The position numbers and the translations under genes were made by a program. Positions 45,360-54,226 of a stretch of DNA of 64,000 nucleotides are shown here, in pieces. This DNA is from Fusibacter tunisiensis (lineage in GTDB: Bacteria > Bacillota > Clostridia > Peptostreptococcales > Acidaminobacteraceae): contig NZ_JAFBDT010000005.1 of the NCBI RefSeq assembly GCF_016908355.1, forward strand, positions 62,001 to 126,000, read 5' to 3'. The notes beneath the pieces are model-generated. The model made no database searches. It worked only from the letters and a program-made list of their open reading frames with translations, and was not told the origin of the DNA. Numbering within the stretch: position 1 is the first letter of the stretch; each line of letters opens with the position of its first letter.

Positions 45360-46568
45360 TTACGCTTTCTGCTGAAGCACTTTGATGGCTTCAGGCAGAA
45401 TCAGTTTTCCATCCACACGCTGAGTGGCAACAAAGCCTACCTGGCCAGTGGCTGCATAGAGCTCATTAAGTCTCTTGAATACTCTACCTTGACGATCCGC
45501 TACCCAGTAGTAGCCAAAGTCACCGAAGATGATGGACTTTGCAGATGCAGCGATGGTAGGAACGTAGGATGAAGTGTAAACAGGTCTGTTCAGAATGGTA
45601 TCTGGAGTTCCGGCCTGAAGTGAAGGCTGCCAGATATACTGACCCTGACCATCTTTCAGCTTCCTAATTGCCTTAATGGTGGCATCGTTCATAACGAACA
45701 CGGACTTGTTTCTGTAAGGAGACTTAAGAGAGTAGAAGAGGTCCAAAATCTCATCAACGGTAATAGCTGTAGCACTTGCAGCGGTTACACCGATCTGTGC
45801 TCCACCAGTAGCAGCAAGAATACCTGTAGGCTTACCAGAGCCATCTCCAGTGAAGAAAGCATCTTCTTCCTTGTTACCAATACGTCTTGCAAACTCTCTA
45901 GCGATATAGTTTTCAAGATTAAAGACGCTGTCGTTTAGAAGTTCTTCTGATACCTTAATCATGGTACCTAGCTTGTAAGCACCAATAGAAACCTGTCCAA
46001 AGCTATCATCGCTTTCAGGAATGGCACCTTCTTCATCAATCCAAGAAGCGGTTCCTTTGGAAGCTACCACTGGAATCTTACGATCGCCAGAAGAAGTGGA
46101 GATGACGTTGGCCAGCTTTCTGAAAATATTCTCTTCATCCAGGGCTTCAATAAGAGTACGCTCGAACTCATCTGGTACAAGGTAACCACCTTCCGTGTCA
46201 GTGCCAATCTGCAGTGCGTTCTTAATCACCGGATCGAGTCCTTCACCAGAACGGGTTCTCATGGCATTCCAGAATGCTTTCTGGTATTCTGCGGAGGCTC
46301 TGCCGCCTTTGGATTCCATACCCTGGAAGATAGGTTTTCCGGTAAGTGGTGTGTTAAGTGGCTTTGAAAGCTCACGATCCAGAGCTTCCTGCTTTTCAAG
46401 ACGGTCAATTTCCTTACCAAGGGCAACAACATCAGCTTCCATCTTTTCATAGGTTGCAGTGTCTTCAGCGGACACAATTCCATCTGTACCTCTTTTGGTA
46501 TCCAGTAATGCTTTAGCAGCTTCCCAGGATTTTGCTCTTTTTTCACGCAGTTCAAGAATCTTATTCAT
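45360..46568 (-). CDS. Major capsid protein (HK97 fold)
   Basis: 402 aa. An N-terminal delta/scaffold-like coiled coil (about 1-85), then the mature capsid domain: ALQIGTDTEGGYLVPDEFER, VSEELLNDSVFNLENYIARE, FFTGDGSGKPTGIL. The coiled-coil part is probably removed by the protease encoded just upstream. Strong SD AGGAGGAAAACAC. Confidence 0.96.
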   Translation of the reverse strand: MNKILELREKRAKSWEAAKALLDTKRGTDGIVSAEDTATYEKMEADVVALGKEIDRLEKQEALDRELSKPLNTPLTGKPIFQGMESKGGRASAEYQKAFWNAMRTRSGEGLDPVIKNALQIGTDTEGGYLVPDEFERTLIEALDEENIFRKLANVISTSSGDRKIPVVASKGTASWIDEEGAIPESDDSFGQVSIGAYKLGTMIKVSEELLNDSVFNLENYIAREFARRIGNKEEDAFFTGDGSGKPTGILAATGGAQIGVTAASATAITVDEILDLFYSLKSPYRNKSVFVMNDATIKAIRKLKDGQGQYIWQPSLQAGTPDTILNRPVYTSSYVPTIAASAKSIIFGDFGYYWVADRQGRVFKRLNELYAATGQVGFVATQRVDGKLILPEAIKVLQQKA

Positions 46569-46587
46569 AGTGTTTTCCTCCTAAAAT

Positions 46588-47286
46588 TTAGTGTTGAATC
46601 AAAGAAAGCCGCTTTTCTAGCGACTCAATTGGGGTGCCTGTATTCTCTTTTGGTAGTTTGGGTTTTACCTTATCAAGCAGGGAGTTGGTTACAGCTCTGC
46701 GGCTGAAGGCATAGGTAAAATCCTCAGTTTGATTTCTTTTCTTTTCATCCTCCAAGATGCCATCAGCGAAGCCAAGTTCGATGGCCTTTTTGGCATTGAG
46801 CCAGGTTTCTGCATCCATAAGATGGGAGAGCTTTGTCCTTGACTGGCCCGTCTTGATTTCATAGGCATTGATGATGCTCTCTTTCACTTCAGATAGCATG
46901 GAGATGGCTTTTTTCATTTCCTCGCTGTCCCCAATGGCCACTGTAAGGGGGTTATGGACCATCATAAGGGCAGTTGGTGCCATAAGCACCGTTGTCCCCG
47001 CCATGGCGATGACTGAGGCAGCAGAAGCGGCAATACCGTCAATCTTTACGGTAACAGTGCCTTTGTAATCCATCAGCATGGCGTAAATCTGACTAGCAGC
47101 AATGCAATCGCCTCCTGGGGAATTAAGCCAAATAACAATGTCACCCTCGCCGGCAGTCAAATCTGCTTTAAATGCCTTAGGGGTGACATCATCATCAAAC
47201 CAGGAGTCTTCAGCAATAACGCCGTCTAGGTAGAGTGTTCGGACACCAGTATTTTCATCTCGTGCCCAGTTCCAAAACTTCTTCAT
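46588..47286 (-). CDS. Head maturation protease (ClpP-like)
   Basis: 232 aa. The ClpP/crotonase-type serine protease fold has nucleophile Ser in IDGIAASAASVIAMAG, His in MMVHNP, and the oxyanion strand NSPGGDCIAAS. It trims capsid scaffold during head maturation. It overlaps the portal stop by 4 bp. Confidence 0.95.
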   Translation of the reverse strand: MKKFWNWARDENTGVRTLYLDGVIAEDSWFDDDVTPKAFKADLTAGEGDIVIWLNSPGGDCIAASQIYAMLMDYKGTVTVKIDGIAASAASVIAMAGTTVLMAPTALMMVHNPLTVAIGDSEEMKKAISMLSEVKESIINAYEIKTGQSRTKLSHLMDAETWLNAKKAIELGFADGILEDEKKRNQTEDFTYAFSRRAVTNSLLDKVKPKLPKENTGTPIESLEKRLSLIQH

Positions 47287-48539
47287 TTAGGTTCCTCCGT
47301 TTCTTTGATATTTGCGAACGCGCCTGCATCCTGTAATTTTGTCATCGCGCCATTGATGAGGTAGAGGTTACCGCCTAATTCTTCTGGAATTCTATCCAGA
47401 TTTTCAAGCTCTCTAATATCATTGGCACTCATCCAACCATTCTGCCTGGCAGTGGCATAACCACTCATACGGCTGACATAATCACCACGCAGTAGGCCAT
47501 CCACGTTAAACTTGATAAAGACACTAGGTTTCTCGCTTTCCATGAGCAGCGCTCTGCACATGGACTGTTCCCAGCGGACCACCCAAGGGTCGAGGGTGTA
47601 TTTTACAAACTCCAGTGATTGCTGTTCGATGTTACTAAAGGATGACTTCTCTAGATCAGCCAGCATATGAGGTGGCACTCTAAAGATACGAGCGATCTCA
47701 TTAATCTGGAACTTTCTGGTTTCTAGGAACTGAGCCTGTTCAGGAGAAATACCAATAGGCTGATACTTCATACCTTCTTCAAGAACAGCCACCCTGTGGG
47801 CATTGCCACTTCCTTGGTAGGCTGCGTTCCAGGATTCTTTAATCTTCTGAGGATCCTTGATAGTACCGGGGTGTTCCAGTACGCCACCCGGTGAAGCGCC
47901 ATTAGCGAAAAACTTAGCTCCATATTCTTCAGTTGCAATGGCAAGACCCACAGCATTTTTAGCCATGGCAATGGGTGAATAGCCTACCAGCCCGTCAAAG
48001 CCAAGACCGGGGATATGAAGGACGTCTGATGGTGAAAGATACACTTGATATTCTCTACCAAGAGTAGGAACATCTTCATTGCCACGCTGATACATATAGA
48101 ATAGCCGACCACTTGAATCGCGATCGACCGTCATTTTGTTGGGCATTAATGGGTAGAGAGAAATCACTTCACCTCTTGCATTTCGAATAATCTGAGCATA
48201 GGCATTTCCCCATAATAAAAGATGACTCATTAGCGTCTCTCTAAACGCAAAAGAAGTCATCTCAGGATTTGGTTCATCATGAAGCAGCTTATATAGTGGG
48301 TGTTTTAGGTTTTTCTCCTTTCCGCCTGAATCATTGTACTTGTAAACATGAAGGGGTAGACCAGCTAGCGTCTCAGATAAGATTCTTACGCAGCTGTAAA
48401 CTGCGGTCATTTGCATGGCGGATTGCTCATTAACTGGCTTACCAGCACTAGTACTTCCAAAAAAGAAACTGTAGCGCCTGCCACCAAGAGCGTCTTTAGG
48501 TTTGTCTCTTGCCTTGAATATTCCTTGCAATATTCCCAT
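47283..48539 (-). CDS. Phage portal protein (HK97 family)
   Basis: 418 aa from ATG 48539 (SD AAGGAGGGTGATATCC; the longer frame to 48608 runs through a terminator). VYSCVRILSETLAGLPLHVY, LLLWGNAYAQIIRN and FGVPPHMLAD-like FRVPPHMLADLEKSS are family blocks. It forms the DNA entry ring and binds terminase. Confidence 0.96.
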   Translation of the reverse strand: MGILQGIFKARDKPKDALGGRRYSFFFGSTSAGKPVNEQSAMQMTAVYSCVRILSETLAGLPLHVYKYNDSGGKEKNLKHPLYKLLHDEPNPEMTSFAFRETLMSHLLLWGNAYAQIIRNARGEVISLYPLMPNKMTVDRDSSGRLFYMYQRGNEDVPTLGREYQVYLSPSDVLHIPGLGFDGLVGYSPIAMAKNAVGLAIATEEYGAKFFANGASPGGVLEHPGTIKDPQKIKESWNAAYQGSGNAHRVAVLEEGMKYQPIGISPEQAQFLETRKFQINEIARIFRVPPHMLADLEKSSFSNIEQQSLEFVKYTLDPWVVRWEQSMCRALLMESEKPSVFIKFNVDGLLRGDYVSRMSGYATARQNGWMSANDIRELENLDRIPEELGGNLYLINGAMTKLQDAGAFANIKETEEPK

Positions 48540-48566
48540 GGATATCACCCTCCTTAAAAATAGACA

Positions 48567-48593
48567 TGAAAAAAGCACCTCAGCTGAGATGCT
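48567..48593 (-). terminator. Terminator of the membrane-peptide moron
   Basis: Palindromic stem AGCATCTCAGCTGAGGTGCT (one mismatch) followed on the minus strand by six T, immediately upstream of the portal SD. Confidence 0.88.
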
Positions 48594-48708
48594 TAATATT
48601 GATAGCATAAGTTAATAATAACTTTAGGTCGTGCAGTATAAATGATGTGTCGTAGCGGTATTAAAAGATGTAGATTAGTATATTCTCCATCCATGTTTTG
48701 TTACTATT

Positions 48709-48840
48709 TTACAATTTCAAGAACATAACATCGTGTAATTGACCAAAACCAATACTTAAAGCATTAGTAATCAAAAATCCTGAAATAATGATAGCTACTG
48801 CAATAACGACCTTACCTATTAAATCTTGATATTCTTTCAC
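48709..48840 (-). CDS. 43-aa single-span membrane peptide (moron)
   Basis: GTG start at 48840 with a strong SD (AAAGGAGGATTTATT). A short polar head (MKEYQDLIGK) leads into one membrane helix (VVIAVAIIISGFLITNALSI) and a short tail. It lies between terL and portal with its own promoter (48919) and terminator (48574), a classic moron layout. It is possibly a superinfection-exclusion or regulatory membrane peptide; no known family. Confidence 0.75.
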   Translation of the reverse strand: MKEYQDLIGKVVIAVAIIISGFLITNALSIGFGQLHDVMFLKL

Positions 48841-48918
48841 AATAAATCCTCCTTTAATTATAATTTATAGTTGCATTATTATCTACTTATATGCAATCAG
48901 CTTTAGTCTATTTCATTT

Positions 48919-48927
48919 ATTATACCA
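48919..48927 (-). promoter_or_regulatory. Extended -10 promoter of the membrane-peptide moron
   Basis: Minus strand TGGTATAAT is a perfect extended -10. It sits 79 bp upstream of the GTG, just after the terL stop. No strong -35. Confidence 0.7.
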
Positions 48928-48940
48928 TAGGGAAGATAAA

Positions 48941-50542
48941 TTAGAAGATTAAAAGGCCTCGATCGTCATAAACGGAATTACCAGTTTCTCCACCACAGCG
49001 GATCGCTCGGTCAAGAGCCATAATTGTGGCAACAGCACCGTCAATCTTCTCGGTGGATTTTTCTTTGTCTGCTTTAATGTTACCAGCAGGATCGGTTCTA
49101 ATGAAAATGTTGTCCATCATCCAGCGGAGAACAGGGTGCCCACCGTGAGCGATTTTTTCTTCCAAAGTCAGCTTCATTAATTCTTTTGTTGGCGGAGACA
49201 TGTCTTTAAATCCCTGACCAAAAGGGACAACTGTGAACCCTAAGTTTTCTAGGTTCTGAGTCATCTGAACTGCTCCCCAGCGGTCAAAGGCAATCTCACG
49301 GATGTTATATTTCATTCCAAGTTTCTCAATGAAAGTCTCAATGAATCCGTAGTGAACAACATTGCCTTCGGTAGTTAGAAGGAATCCTTGTTTTTCCCAA
49401 ACATCATAATTGACATGATCCCGTCTAACCCTGAGGTCAATGCTGTCTTCCGGTATCCAGAAGTATGGAAGAACCATATATTTGTCGTCTTCATCTAGTG
49501 GAGGAAATACAAGTACAAAAGCTGTTATATCTGTAGATGAAGAAAGGTCCAGCCCGCCATAGCAGACGCGACCTTTGAGGGCTTCTGGATTAACGGGGAA
49601 TGCACAGGCATCCCATTTATCCATAGGCATCCAGCGAATAGCCTGCTTAACCCATTGATTGAGCCGAAGCTGTCTGAAGCTATTTTCTTCAGCGGGGTTT
49701 TGTCTGGCAGACTCATAAGCTGCTTTTACTTTATCCATACTAACAGTGATGCCAAGGGATGGGTTTGCTTTCTTCCAGACCTTTGGATCGGACCAGTCAT
49801 CTTCTAGATCTGCACCATAAATCACTGGGTAGAAGGTAGGGTCGTTTTTCCTTCCAGCCATGATGTCTATAGCTTTCTGATGCACTTCCCAGCAAATACT
49901 GTTTTGATTATCACCTGCGGTAGTGATTAGAAAGTACAAAGGCTGCATCCTGGCATCACCACTACCTTTTGTCATAACATCATAAAGTTTTCGGTTAGGC
50001 TGCGTATGAAGTTCATCAAATACAACGCCATGGGTATTAAAGCCGTGTTTGTTTCCGACATCCGCCGAAAGCACTTGATAGATGCTTCCAGTGGGTTGAT
50101 AGATCAGTCTTTTCTGTGAGTCCAGAATCTTAACCCGCTTGGATAAGGCAGGGCACATTCGCACCATATCAGCAGCCACGTTAAAAACGATGGAGGCTTG
50201 GTTACGATCTGCAGCACAGCCATAAACCTCAGCACGTTCTTCGTTATCTCCACAGGTTAAGAGCAGGGCAACAGCCGCCGCAAGCTCACTTTTTCCCATC
50301 TTCTTTGGTATTTCTACATAGGCGGTATTAAATTGACGATAGCCATTTGGTTTTATGGTTCCAAATAAATCCCGGATGATTTGTTCTTGCCAATCTATCA
50401 GTTCAAAAGGCTTTCCCGCCCAGGTTCCTTTGGTATGGGTGAGGCATTCAATAAAACCAACTGCATAGTCCGCCATCTCCTTGCTGTAATGGGAATCTTT
50501 CGCCATGTAAGATGTTGGTTTATACTTCTTTAGTTTTCGCAT
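48941..50542 (-). CDS. terL: Terminase large subunit
   Basis: 533 aa. The ATPase part has the P-loop-like IPKKMGKSELAAA near 78 and Walker B GVVFDELH near 172. The nuclease part includes YGGLDLSSSTDITAF near 330. It pumps DNA into the procapsid and cuts concatemers. Unlike in many phages it is separated from terS by a 5-kb block of DNA-modification and accessory genes. Confidence 0.96.
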   Translation of the reverse strand: MRKLKKYKPTSYMAKDSHYSKEMADYAVGFIECLTHTKGTWAGKPFELIDWQEQIIRDLFGTIKPNGYRQFNTAYVEIPKKMGKSELAAAVALLLTCGDNEERAEVYGCAADRNQASIVFNVAADMVRMCPALSKRVKILDSQKRLIYQPTGSIYQVLSADVGNKHGFNTHGVVFDELHTQPNRKLYDVMTKGSGDARMQPLYFLITTAGDNQNSICWEVHQKAIDIMAGRKNDPTFYPVIYGADLEDDWSDPKVWKKANPSLGITVSMDKVKAAYESARQNPAEENSFRQLRLNQWVKQAIRWMPMDKWDACAFPVNPEALKGRVCYGGLDLSSSTDITAFVLVFPPLDEDDKYMVLPYFWIPEDSIDLRVRRDHVNYDVWEKQGFLLTTEGNVVHYGFIETFIEKLGMKYNIREIAFDRWGAVQMTQNLENLGFTVVPFGQGFKDMSPPTKELMKLTLEEKIAHGGHPVLRWMMDNIFIRTDPAGNIKADKEKSTEKIDGAVATIMALDRAIRCGGETGNSVYDDRGLLIF

Positions 50543-50688
50543 TTATTATCAACTCCTAAATACAGGAAAATCATTCACTCTGTCCTTTCAAAATTGTTTT
50601 ATTGTCTAACAATACATTTTCTTCCATTTCCATTGACTTTTTGTTTTCCATATAATACCATTAAGATACAAATTATATGGAGGTGTTA

Positions 50689-50937
50689 ATGAAATCAACT
50701 GGCATTGTTAGAAAACTCGATGAATTAGGTCGTATTGTTATTCCCATTGAAGTTAGACGTGTGTTGAATATTGATGTAAAAGATAGCTTAGAAATTTATA
50801 CAGAGAGTGATACAATTATCTTTAAAAAGCACACACCGCATTGTTTTATTTGTGGGAGCAGCAAAAATACCATTATTTTTAAAGGTAAGTTAATATGCAG
50901 AGATTGCATTAATGTAATAAAGGAAGCAGGCCAATAA
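50689..50937 (+). CDS. AbrB-family transition regulator with C-terminal zinc motif
   Basis: 82 aa from ATG 50689 (SD GGAGGTG; a longer frame starts at 50677). STGIVRKLDELGRIVIPIEV is the AbrB/SpoVT swapped-hairpin DNA-binding domain; the C-terminal CFICG..CRDC adds a small zinc knuckle. Plus strand, against all neighbouring phage genes, with its own terminator. Probably a moron regulator acting on host or phage promoters. Confidence 0.92.
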   Translation: MKSTGIVRKLDELGRIVIPIEVRRVLNIDVKDSLEIYTESDTIIFKKHTPHCFICGSSKNTIIFKGKLICRDCINVIKEAGQ

Positions 50938-50957
50938 TAGAAGCCTGCTTTTTTTTA
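50924..50957 (+). terminator. Terminator of the AbrB gene
   Basis: AAGCAGGC/GCCTGCTT stem followed by eight T; it includes the abrB stop codon. Confidence 0.9.
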
Positions 50958-50977
50958 TGTTGTTTCATGCAACTTAT

Positions 50978-51202
50978 TTAATTAAATTTCTTCACCAAAA
51001 CTTCAAGTGCAGCTTGCGCATTGGCATCAATGGGTTCGATGTCCCAGCCTCTATCAAAGCTTGCAATGATCTGGCCATCTCGCTTTAGCATCAGTTTTGA
51101 TATTCTACCTTCATCAATGCCGTAAGGGGAGCCTAAGTCAAAGCTTTTGATCCAGTAATAAATGGTTTTGTTTTCGACTTCGATTTTACCTTCTCTCCAC
51201 AT
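50978..51202 (-). CDS. DUF7678-like phage protein
   Basis: 74 aa. YYWIKSFDLGSPYGIDEGRI then KLMLKRDGQIIASFDRGWDI matches small proteins annotated DUF7678 in Clostridia phages. Function unknown. It lies in the accessory block between terL and the methylase. Confidence 0.7.
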   Translation of the reverse strand: MWREGKIEVENKTIYYWIKSFDLGSPYGIDEGRISKLMLKRDGQIIASFDRGWDIEPIDANAQAALEVLVKKFN

Positions 51203-51216
51203 GGTCTAAGTCCTCC

Positions 51217-51573
51217 TTAAATCCTAACCAAGATTGCTGGTAGCATTTGCTTTTCGCCGGTCTGCAAGTCGCTATAGCTTGTCTTAACCTTGGTAAGTCC
51301 ATCCATCCTACAGCCATGCTTTTCAAATTCAGCAAGGGTTGCAATCAGTCCTGAGAAGGTGCTTGAAATGGTAATGTGGTCAATTCCGTAGGCTCTGCAG
51401 GCTTTAACAATGGGTTCAATGTCGTAATCCCAAATGACCTCAGAAAAGTCGATGGTGTCGTTTCCTGCTTCCTTGCTTCTTTCGTAGGCCCAGTACATGG
51501 TGCTGTTGATTCCAGACTCCTTAAAGTTTGCGCCGGCCAATTTGGCCTCTTCAAATGCTTTGATTTCTTTCAT
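51217..51573 (-). CDS. DUF7698-like phage protein
   Basis: 118 aa from ATG 51573 (GGAGG 8 bases upstream). The pattern YGIDHITISSTFSGLIATLA suggests an alpha/beta fold. Similar phage proteins are annotated DUF7698, function unknown. It starts 111 bp past the DUF6329-like stop. Confidence 0.65.
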   Translation of the reverse strand: MKEIKAFEEAKLAGANFKESGINSTMYWAYERSKEAGNDTIDFSEVIWDYDIEPIVKACRAYGIDHITISSTFSGLIATLAEFEKHGCRMDGLTKVKTSYSDLQTGEKQMLPAILVRI

Positions 51574-51684
51574 GTTCTCATCCTCCATTTAGTGTGGTTT
51601 TGTTTTGGTATTACATATATCACTCTAAACGAGAATAATAGCAAGTCATTTCTGTAGTAATAGAGCAACTTTCTGGCCTGAAGA

Positions 51685-51996
51685 CTAGTCTTCAATCCCA
51701 CAGTAACGGCAGTAGGAGTAGCCCTCAGGATTGGTGAGTATCTTTTCACCGGTGTCTTTGTTAATGACCCTAATGCACCTAAGCTCACCTTTTTCATTGG
51801 TGCCGCCATCTGACTTCTTGATCCAGGGCTGGTCCTCTAGAAAATCACTGGTGAACTTCTTGAACTCTGAATCACTGAGTTCAACTTCTCGAATCACAGT
51901 GTAATCAGAACCAATGACGCTATCTTCTTTTGCCTCTTCAGTTGCTTCTTTTAGTTCCTCAAGGTTGTAGAACTTTCGACCAAATAATGCCTTCAT
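51685..51996 (-). CDS. DUF6329-like phage protein
   Basis: 103 aa. MKALFGRKFYNLEELKEATE, then CIRVINKDTGEKILTNPEGY and the end YCRYCGIED (a small CxxC). Similar to DUF6329 phage proteins, function unknown. It overlaps DUF4314 by 4 bp. Confidence 0.72.
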   Translation of the reverse strand: MKALFGRKFYNLEELKEATEEAKEDSVIGSDYTVIREVELSDSEFKKFTSDFLEDQPWIKKSDGGTNEKGELRCIRVINKDTGEKILTNPEGYSYCRYCGIED

Positions 51997-52241
51997 TGCT
52001 GTGACTCCTTCCTGGAATTTTCCTCGATGACCTTGCAGGAATCAATGCCGTAAACCACATTCAAGCTGCTGCCGTTGTCCCACTGAACCATGATGGAACC
52101 TGTGTCATCCACGCCCCACACGGTGCCTTTAGTGCCCGCTGGTGGTGCTTGCACATCATCCATCGAAAAGAGCTGGACCCTGGCGCCAGCGGGGTACTGC
52201 TTGCGTAAGTGGGCCAGTCTTTCTTTACTGATCGGTTTCAC
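51993..52241 (-). CDS. DUF4314 phage protein
   Basis: 82 aa from GTG 52241, chosen for the strong SD AAAGGAGGTG 6 bases before it (a longer frame to 52331 overlaps the upstream gene). KERLAHLRKQYPAGARVQLF and PAGTKGTVWGVDDTGSIMVQ W are typical of DUF4314, an SH3-like fold. Function unknown. Confidence 0.85.
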   Translation of the reverse strand: MKPISKERLAHLRKQYPAGARVQLFSMDDVQAPPAGTKGTVWGVDDTGSIMVQWDNGSSLNVVYGIDSCKVIEENSRKESQQ

Positions 52242-52908
52242 TTGGAGCACCTCCTTTGAAGGCACTGCTGCCGGATAGGTTTTGAAGGAGAATCTTTCTA
52301 TGGGTTTTGAATTCTTCACCAATAAATCCAAGGCGGAGAAGGAAGCAGCGGAATGCGTATTTCTCGTTATCGACGTCTTTTTCTTTCACGGTGATTCTCT
52401 TTTGGGTTTTCGCCATCTCACAAAGCTTTGTAATGAACTGGGAGTAGGCTTTTATCTCATCTGGATTTGGCAGTTTTGAAAACCAAGGGAAGCTTATGCG
52501 TTCCTCATAGGCTTCAATGGGAAGCGCATCCACATTGAGAGCTTTTTTAATGAGATTGCCTTTTGCTTCTAGCAGTTTGGCTAGCTTCTCCAGGTCTCCA
52601 CCAGATAGGGAGTCTTTTGGAATCTGGATGATGAGTCCAGTTTCCTCGGTCTCTGCTTCAGCCTGAGCTGGTTCATCCACCTCAGCTTCAAACCCTGCAT
52701 CTAAAAGCTTTCTCATTAGTGACTTGATTTCATCCTGATCCACTTCGCTGTCAAAGGTTAGCTCACCGTCTTTTCCGATGTGGTAAGGTCCAACCTGGTA
52801 AGCACAGGATGGGACCCCCAGGTATTTTGAAGGAACCTCTGTGATTTCACTGATGAGCTTCACCAGCTTTTTACGTTCATTACCAGTTACGTTGTAATTG
52901 ATTTTCAT
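52225..52908 (-). CDS. Phage protein of the so-called virulence-protein family
   Basis: 227 aa. MKINYNVTGNERKKLVKLIS and VPSKYLGVPSCAYQVGPYHI, an acidic linker (about 85-100), then FPWFSKLPNPDEIKAYSQFI and KEKDVDNEKYAFRCFLLRLG. Seen in many Clostridia prophages next to DUF4314 and the ParB-methylase under labels such as virulence-related protein. No proven activity. It overlaps DUF4314. Confidence 0.72.
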   Translation of the reverse strand: MKINYNVTGNERKKLVKLISEITEVPSKYLGVPSCAYQVGPYHIGKDGELTFDSEVDQDEIKSLMRKLLDAGFEAEVDEPAQAEAETEETGLIIQIPKDSLSGGDLEKLAKLLEAKGNLIKKALNVDALPIEAYEERISFPWFSKLPNPDEIKAYSQFITKLCEMAKTQKRITVKEKDVDNEKYAFRCFLLRLGFIGEEFKTHRKILLQNLSGSSAFKGGAPSETDQ

Positions 52909-52990
52909 GGTATTGACCTCCTTGTTTTTTGCTTACTACATATATCACTCTAAGTGATGTTAATAGCAAGTCTATCTTTCGATAGTTGTG

Positions 52991-54226
52991 TTATTTGTTT
53001 TCAGGGAGGTCGCTGTAGCGGTATTCTTTGCCATCACGCAGGAGATAAACATCATCTGAAGTCTGTGCTCCGGAAATGTAGCGTTCAACTATAACATCAC
53101 AAAACTTCTCATCAAGTTCAATGGTGTGACAAATTCGCTGAGTCTGGTCACAGGCAATAAGGGTGCTACCAGAACCACCAAATGGATCTAGGACAACACA
53201 GTTACTGAGACTTGAATTGAGAATCGGATGGGTCACAAGAGCCACCGGCTTCATTGTTGGATGGGAACCATTCTTCTTAGGTTTTTCAAATTCCCAGATG
53301 GTGGTTTGCTTTCTGTCGGCGTACCAGTTGTGCTTGCCTTTCTTCTTCCACCCAAAGAGGACAGGTTCATGCTGCCACTGATAAGGGGACCGACCAAGAA
53401 CCAGTGATTGCTTTTTCCAGATACAGGTGCCGGAGAGGTAAAATCCGGCTTCAGAGAAGGCTCTTCTAAAGTTTAGTCCTTCCGTATCTGCGTGGAAAAC
53501 ATAGATGGAGGAGTCCTGGGTCATGACAGCTTCTGTATTGGTAAAGGCAGCCAGTAGGAATTCATAGAAAGCAGAATCCCCCATATTGTCGTTTTTGATT
53601 TTACCGGCAGAGCCTTCATAGTTTACATTGTAAGGGGGATCTGTCACCACCAGATTTGCCAGCTTTCCATCCATGAGAAGCGTGAAGGTTTCTGCCTTTG
53701 TAGAATCACCGCAGACCAGTCTATGGGAACCCAGCTTCCAGACGTCACCCAGTTTGGTCATGGCGGGTTTTTCCAGCTCTGCATCCACATCAAACTCATC
53801 ATCGTGAATGCCATCTTTTAGGGAATCCTTAAACAGGTCATCCAGTTCAGAAGGATCAAAACCTGTAAGGGAAACATCAAAGTTAGCACCTTGCAGATCA
53901 GCAATAAGAAGAGCTAGCTTATCCTTATCCCAGTCGCCAGAGACTTTGTTCATTGCAATGTTTAATGCTTTTTCCTGTTCAGTGTTCAGATCCACCACAA
54001 CGCATTCTGCTTCCTTTTGACCTAGATGCTGAAGCACACTAAGCCTCTGATGACCTGAAATCACAGTGTTATCATTATTCGCATTAACGACGATAAGCTC
54101 CACATATCCAAAATTCTCAATGGAGGCTTTTAGCTTTTCAAACTCTGGATCTCCAGGCTTTAGTTCTTTTCTAGGATTGTAGACTGCAGGATTCAGATCT
54201 GACAGCTTTATTTTTTGTATATTCAT
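52991..54226 (-). CDS. DNA methyltransferase with N-terminal ParB/sulfiredoxin domain
   Basis: 411 aa. Residues 1-110 are ParB-like (SDLNPAVYNPRKELK, VISGHQRLSVLQHLGQ). Residues 160-400 are an N6/N4 methylase with catalytic TDPPYNVNYEG near 196 and SAM motif LDPFGGSGSTLIACD near 355. It modifies phage DNA, probably to evade host restriction. Its first codons overlap metK, so SAM supply and use are coupled. Confidence 0.95.
   Translation of the reverse strand: MNIQKIKLSDLNPAVYNPRKELKPGDPEFEKLKASIENFGYVELIVVNANNDNTVISGHQRLSVLQHLGQKEAECVVVDLNTEQEKALNIAMNKVSGDWDKDKLALLIADLQGANFDVSLTGFDPSELDDLFKDSLKDGIHDDEFDVDAELEKPAMTKLGDVWKLGSHRLVCGDSTKAETFTLLMDGKLANLVVTDPPYNVNYEGSAGKIKNDNMGDSAFYEFLLAAFTNTEAVMTQDSSIYVFHADTEGLNFRRAFSEAGFYLSGTCIWKKQSLVLGRSPYQWQHEPVLFGWKKKGKHNWYADRKQTTIWEFEKPKKNGSHPTMKPVALVTHPILNSSLSNCVVLDPFGGSGSTLIACDQTQRICHTIELDEKFCDVIVERYISGAQTSDDVYLLRDGKEYRYSDLPENK

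Noticed and set aside
50633-50656. abrB promoter from TTGACT and TATAAT hexamers
   Set aside because: The two hexamers are only 12 bases apart; no pair with normal spacing was convincing.
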